Made by a program: the position numbers and the translations under genes. Of a DNA stretch of 5,734 nt, positions 5,619 through 5,734 are shown in pieces. The stretch spans positions 1-5,734 of the forward strand of contig JAKACS010000245.1 in NCBI GenBank assembly GCA_021821235.1, written 5' to 3'. Position 1 is the first letter of the stretch, and each line of letters starts with the position of its first letter. Under the pieces are notes generated by a model. It was not told the DNA's origin and did not search any database. It was given only the letters and a program-made list of their open reading frames with translations. This DNA comes from Bacillota bacterium. Its GTDB lineage: Bacteria > Bacillota > Bacilli > Bacillales_B > DSM-18226.

Positions 5619-5734
5619 TCACCTCGATAAAATGAGATAAAATTCTTGCCGTAAGACCCCATATCACCTTGTTCTCGTAAGTATAAAAATATTCATCCAA
5701 CTGTCTTGTCTGCCAATTGTAGTTCTGACCGCCA
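5608..5734 (-). CDS. Probable Nudix hydrolase (CoA pyrophosphatase-like), C-terminal end only
   Basis: The last 41 codons of a gene entering from the right edge, ending with TGA at 5608-5610. The visible sequence includes NYNWQTRQLDEYFYTYE followed by IWGLTARILSHFIEVI. The order of a tyrosine-rich strand, then (I/L)WG-TA-IL and a closing amphipathic helix is typical of the C-terminus of YeaB/NudL-type Nudix proteins, which cleave coenzyme A to 4'-phosphopantetheine and 3',5'-ADP. The Nudix box itself lies outside the window, so activity cannot be confirmed. It is on the same strand as the dipeptidase and about 230 bp upstream of it, so the two could be co-transcribed, although the dipeptidase seems to have its own promoter. 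Confidence 0.65.
   Translation of the reverse strand, partial: GGQNYNWQTRQLDEYFYTYENKVIWGLTARILSHFIEVIRK

Noticed and set aside
5381..5635. 84-codon plus-strand frame upstream of the dipeptidase
   Set aside because: It covers the dipeptidase promoter and the 3' end of the Nudix gene on the other strand, begins without a good ribosome binding site on its own strand, and has no recognisable family features.

Overview
The window looks like a chromosomal segment of a spore-forming member of the Bacillaceae. The evidence is a divergent gltA/gltC pair that closely resembles the Bacillus subtilis arrangement, strong AGGAGG-type ribosome binding sites, AT-rich sigma-A promoters, and a sequence resembling the Bacillus spore-coat protein CotJA. 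The species cannot be named from the sequence.

Layout. (1) 1-765, minus strand: the first 255 codons of the glutamate synthase large subunit (gltA, called gltB elsewhere), running off the left edge. (2) 766-894: a shared regulatory region with two divergent, interleaved sigma-A-type promoters and a candidate GltC site. (3) 895-1797, plus: gltC, the LysR-type activator of gltAB, followed by a terminator at 1822-1843. (4) 1914-3488, plus: a pyridoxal-phosphate glutamate decarboxylase whose first ~50 residues look like CotJA, so the gene reads as a CotJA-glutamate decarboxylase fusion. (5) 3547-3996: a noncoding array of nine head-to-tail degenerate 52-bp repeats filling the gap between two convergent genes. 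(6) 4013-5380, minus: an M20-family zinc dipeptidase with a complete set of metal ligands. (7) 5381-5607: a short intergenic stretch with a probable dipeptidase promoter. (8) 5608-5734, minus: the last 41 codons of a probable Nudix (CoA pyrophosphatase-like) hydrolase, running off the right edge.

Genes together. Glutamate is the theme of the left two-thirds. GltA (with GltB outside the window) makes glutamate from 2-oxoglutarate and glutamine, GltC adjusts that synthesis, and the next gene consumes glutamate to make GABA and CO2. No glutamate/GABA antiporter gene is present, so a classical acid-resistance cassette is not seen. With the CotJA-like leader, the decarboxylase may instead belong to the spore; glutamate decarboxylase activity in Bacillus megaterium spores has been reported from early germination. 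The dipeptidase and Nudix genes look like ordinary housekeeping neighbours.

The two items most worth attention are the CotJA-decarboxylase fusion and the 52-bp repeat array.
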